A stretch of DNA of 64,000 nt, from positions 6,920-70,919 of the forward strand of contig JAKLKB010000015.1 of assembly GCA_023150835.1 (NCBI GenBank). Direction: 5' to 3'. The notes beneath the pieces were generated by a model. The model worked only from the letters and a program-made list of their open reading frames with translations. It was not told where the DNA came from and did no database searches. Numbering within the stretch: position 1 is the stretch's first letter; each line of letters starts with the position of its first letter. The stretch is from Myxococcota bacterium (GTDB lineage Bacteria > Myxococcota_C > UBA6777). Positions 62,286-64,000 of this stretch are shown here, one piece after another. The translations under genes and the position numbers were made by a program.

Positions 62286-62671
62286 CTCGCTTGCTAACGC
62301 ATTGATATGGCTTGTGATCAGGCTTATGCAGTTCGGTGGTTTTTGTGGGGCGTTGCCCCACACCCCACAAGGGAGCGCGGCTCCCTTGACCCCGACTTGA
62401 CGGGGAGAGCACAGGTTTTTCAAACCAACGACAGCGTCGCTTGAAGTGCCGCGAACACGTCTTTTTTGTCAACACCGTGGCGCGTTGGCTCTCGTTAAAA
62501 ACACCGCTGCATCGGCTTTTTTTGGGAGCATCCGATGCCGTGATGGATGGCATTCGCCGCGTTTTCGTTACGAGGCTTGTGGTGTGCCTTGCCTTCGGGA
62601 TTTAGCTGGGTTAGCTAGATCGTACCAAGTCAAACAAGTGCTCGCTGCGCTTCACAAATTGGATGAAATGA
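62286..62671. other. Intergenic region with a family 1 repeat and gene remnants
   Basis: About 386 bp. The left part is copy C. The right part (62461-62671) contains short ORFs, among them one ending at 62679 that overlaps the HicB-like gene. No intact HicA toxin was found. Confidence 0.55.
62342..62460 (-). repeat. Dispersed structured repeat, family 1, copy C
   Basis: Read on the minus strand it begins CGTGTTCGCGGCA and has AGCGAC-GCT-GTCGTT, GGTTTGAAAAACC, CAAGGGAGC-CGC-GCTCCCTTG and GTGGGGC-AAC-GCCCCAC. The first hairpin differs from the other copies at both sides, so base pairing is kept. Confidence 0.92.
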
Positions 62672-62680
62672 GTGAGTGAG

Positions 62681-62893
62681 ATGGAACGACATCAACTTTA
62701 TTGGTATATCGTGGAATGGGAAGAAGAGGATCAAGTGTTTGTGGCGCGTGTCGCCGAATTTCCTTCGCTGAGCGCACACGGAAACACACAAGAACAAGCG
62801 ATGGCCGAGTTGCAAGGTGTGGTTGCGTTTGTGTTGGAGGATCTAGAAGAGCTGCGCAGTCGGCTAAAAAACCCGTGTTCGCGTCATGCCTAG
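62681..62893 (+). CDS. HicB-like (UPF0150) antitoxin-fold protein, without a recognisable HicA
   Basis: The protein has 70 residues from ATG 62681; the in-frame GTG at 62672 is also possible. The N-terminal beta fold YWYIVEWEEEDQVFVARVAEFP with GNTQEQAMAELQGVVA is typical of HicB and of free-standing relatives. In HicAB systems the antitoxin lies next to a small dsRNA-binding-fold toxin; none is recognised here. The last codons and stop (62891-62893) come from the beginning of a family 1 repeat, so the C-terminus is probably altered or truncated. Confidence 0.8.
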   Translation: MERHQLYWYIVEWEEEDQVFVARVAEFPSLSAHGNTQEQAMAELQGVVAFVLEDLEELRSRLKNPCSRHA

Positions 62894-62990
62894 CGGAGCC
62901 GCTGTTTGTTTGAAAAACATCTGTTTGTTCCGCCGATACGGGGTCAAGGGAGCCGTGCTCCCTTGTGGGGCGTGGGGTGAAACCCCACAT
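62873..62990 (+). repeat. Dispersed structured repeat, family 1, copy D
   Basis: It begins CGTGTTCGCGTCATG and has AGCGGAGCCGCT, GTTTGAAAAAC, a CGGGG stem, CAAGGGAGC-CGT-GCTCCCTTG and GTGGGGT-GAA-ACCCCAC. The last stem differs from copy A by a paired C/G to T/A change. The element starts inside the HicB-like reading frame and provides its TAG. Confidence 0.92.
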
Positions 62991-63046
62991 CGCGAACCCA
63001 ACCGCGCAAGCCAAGCCAGAGAACGAACAGAAGAAAGGTGTAAGGG

Positions 63047-63814
63047 ATGTCGGAGTGGCTTCGTGTGAGTCTCGTGATCGCGTTGTTTGTTTGCTACACG
63101 GTGTTGCGGGTTCATGCGCGACGGAAACAACGGAGATATCCATCGCCCCCCTTGCCCGAACAGTCGCCGAAGATATCGCTTTCCCCACAAGCACCTCGCC
63201 AATCTCCACAACTCAACCGCCCAAGCGAAGGTTTCTTGGGACGCCTCGGGCGTCGGTTGTTGGTGGGCGTGTTTTTTGTGGGGACGCTGTTGTACGTAGT
63301 GGTGCTTCCGTCGACCAAGATGTCCTATGATTGGGCGCGTCAGACGTATCTTTTCACACAGCTGGATATCGCGCAGTGGTGGGGTTGGTTGGGCCTTGTG
63401 CTGGCGCTCGGTGGATTGGGCTTGTTGGCGTGGTCGCACCATGCGCTGGCTCAATTTTGGAGTCCAGAGATCCAAGTGCGTGACGATCATCGGCTCATTC
63501 AACACGGCCCCTACCAACGCATCCGACACCCGATGTACACTAGCCTATTTTGCTTTTTTGCGGGAGTTTCGCTGATCTCGGCAAGCTTGTTATTGGCGGT
63601 GCCTGCGGCCTTGGTCTCGCTGTATTTGGTGAACCGCACACGCGCCGAAGAACGGTTGTTAACGATCCATCTTGGCCTGCCTTACCGCGAATATGCCCAA
63701 GTGACGGGGCGATTCTTCCCAACGCTTCGGCGAAAAAAAACAGCCCACCGCCCCCGAACAACCGCCCAAACCACAGATCGCCCGTCCGATTTCGATCCTC
63801 CCTCACAGCCTTAG
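63047..63814 (+). CDS. Isoprenylcysteine methyltransferase-like (ICMT/PEMT) membrane protein
   Basis: The protein has 255 residues. There are about four membrane segments (for example WLRVSLVIALFVCYTVL, LLVGVFFVGTLLYVVVLP and WWGWLGLVLALGGLGLLAWS). The signature is HGPYQRIRHPMYTSLF followed by EERLLTIHLGLPYREYAQVTGRFFP, the cofactor-binding region of the ICMT/PEMT superfamily. Bacterial members methylate lipids or small molecules. The substrate is unknown. The C-terminus is Thr/Pro/Arg-rich. It starts at ATG 63047 after a GTGTAAGGG site. Confidence 0.88.
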   Translation: MSEWLRVSLVIALFVCYTVLRVHARRKQRRYPSPPLPEQSPKISLSPQAPRQSPQLNRPSEGFLGRLGRRLLVGVFFVGTLLYVVVLPSTKMSYDWARQTYLFTQLDIAQWWGWLGLVLALGGLGLLAWSHHALAQFWSPEIQVRDDHRLIQHGPYQRIRHPMYTSLFCFFAGVSLISASLLLAVPAALVSLYLVNRTRAEERLLTIHLGLPYREYAQVTGRFFPTLRRKKTAHRPRTTAQTTDRPSDFDPPSQP

Positions 63815-64000
63815 CCGCGACATCATCGGACTCACGCTGTTGGGCAGAAGAGGTGGGGTGCCACCCCATACGCGCCTTGTGAAGCGGAGGAAAGCCCCCC
63901 ACCCCGCCCTCCCCCGTGAACAGGGGAGGGAGCGAAAGTCGGAAGCCTCGGGGATTTTGTTTTTTCATGACGCACGCTGTATGCACGAAATGCAGACGCT
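63815..64000 (+). repeat. Intergenic region with dispersed repeat family 3, copy 2 (truncated by the window end)
   Basis: From about 63913 the order CAGGGGAGGGAG, GAAAGTCGGA, TTTTGTTTTTT and ACGCTGTATGCACGA matches the copy at 29078. The preceding part contains GGGTGGGG/CCACCCC-type inverted stretches and a TTGGGCAG word as in family 2. No gene was seen. Confidence 0.75.

Noticed and set aside
62286-62423. N-terminal extension of the MoaD-MoaE protein to ATG 62423
   Set aside because: The extension is translated family 1 repeat, and MoaD starts naturally at the GTG at 62285.
62446-62679. Upstream partner of the HicB-like gene as a HicA toxin
   Set aside because: The 77-residue frame lacks HicA motifs and partly lies in the family 1 repeat. 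At most a remnant.

Overview
The window (about 52-55% GC by eye) is a piece of a Gram-negative chromosome. It is most likely from the Myxococcota or another former deltaproteobacterial lineage. The evidence is a run of minus-strand genes resembling the Myxococcus Agl-Glt envelope machine, many TPR and HEAT proteins, lipoproteins with clear lipoboxes, and an outer-membrane polysaccharide export pair. No tRNA, rRNA, CRISPR array, prophage or insertion sequence was recognised. The assignment is an inference from gene content, not a database match.

Layout. 1-5.7 kb (plus): 3' part of an ABC1/UbiB kinase, a beta-CASP metallo-beta-lactamase with a duplicated C-terminal domain, an Rrf2 regulator and an alpha/beta hydrolase. 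5.8-6.9 kb (minus): prfB with a +1 programmed frameshift. 7.3-10.5 kb (plus): a secreted zinc metalloprotease, followed by a 35-bp x 8 minisatellite. 10.9-13.0 kb (minus): outer-membrane beta-barrel plus OPX/Wza-like lipoprotein. 13.4-26.5 kb (minus): the Glt/Agl-like block of a periplasmic protein, three TPR proteins, a small exported protein, a TolQ, two TolR and a TonB-like AgmX/PglI protein. 26.9-28.5 kb (plus): HEAT-repeat membrane protein, then a 770-bp island of intergenic repeats. 29.3-36.6 kb (minus): grpE-dnaK-dnaJ, an LpoA-like lipoprotein and a zinc-ribbon membrane protein. 37.1-37.5 kb (plus): CcmD-like membrane protein. 37.5-49.3 kb (minus): MoxR, DUF58, transglutaminase, TPR, holB, PSP1/YaaT and tatD, mostly overlapping or closely spaced. 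49.6-54.5 kb (minus): REC-HD-GYP regulator, prmC, prfA. 54.9-59.7 kb (plus): POT peptide transporter and a Ski2-like helicase. 59.8-62.3 kb (minus): hypothetical protein, coaX and a MoaD-MoaE fusion. 62.7-63.8 kb (plus): HicB-like protein and an ICMT-like methyltransferase.

Two themes cut across the annotation. First, many proteins, including the housekeeping enzyme PrmC, carry in-frame tandem repeats (21, 33, 36, 42 or 48 bp units) in linkers or tails; a 35-bp array lies between genes. Second, at least three families of dispersed intergenic repeats occur. One is about 118 bp, has four potential hairpins and shows compensatory base changes between its four copies; one copy supplies the stop codon of a HicB-like gene.

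The most interesting system is the Glt/Agl-like cluster. One TolR-like subunit lacks the transmembrane aspartate thought to carry protons while the other keeps it.
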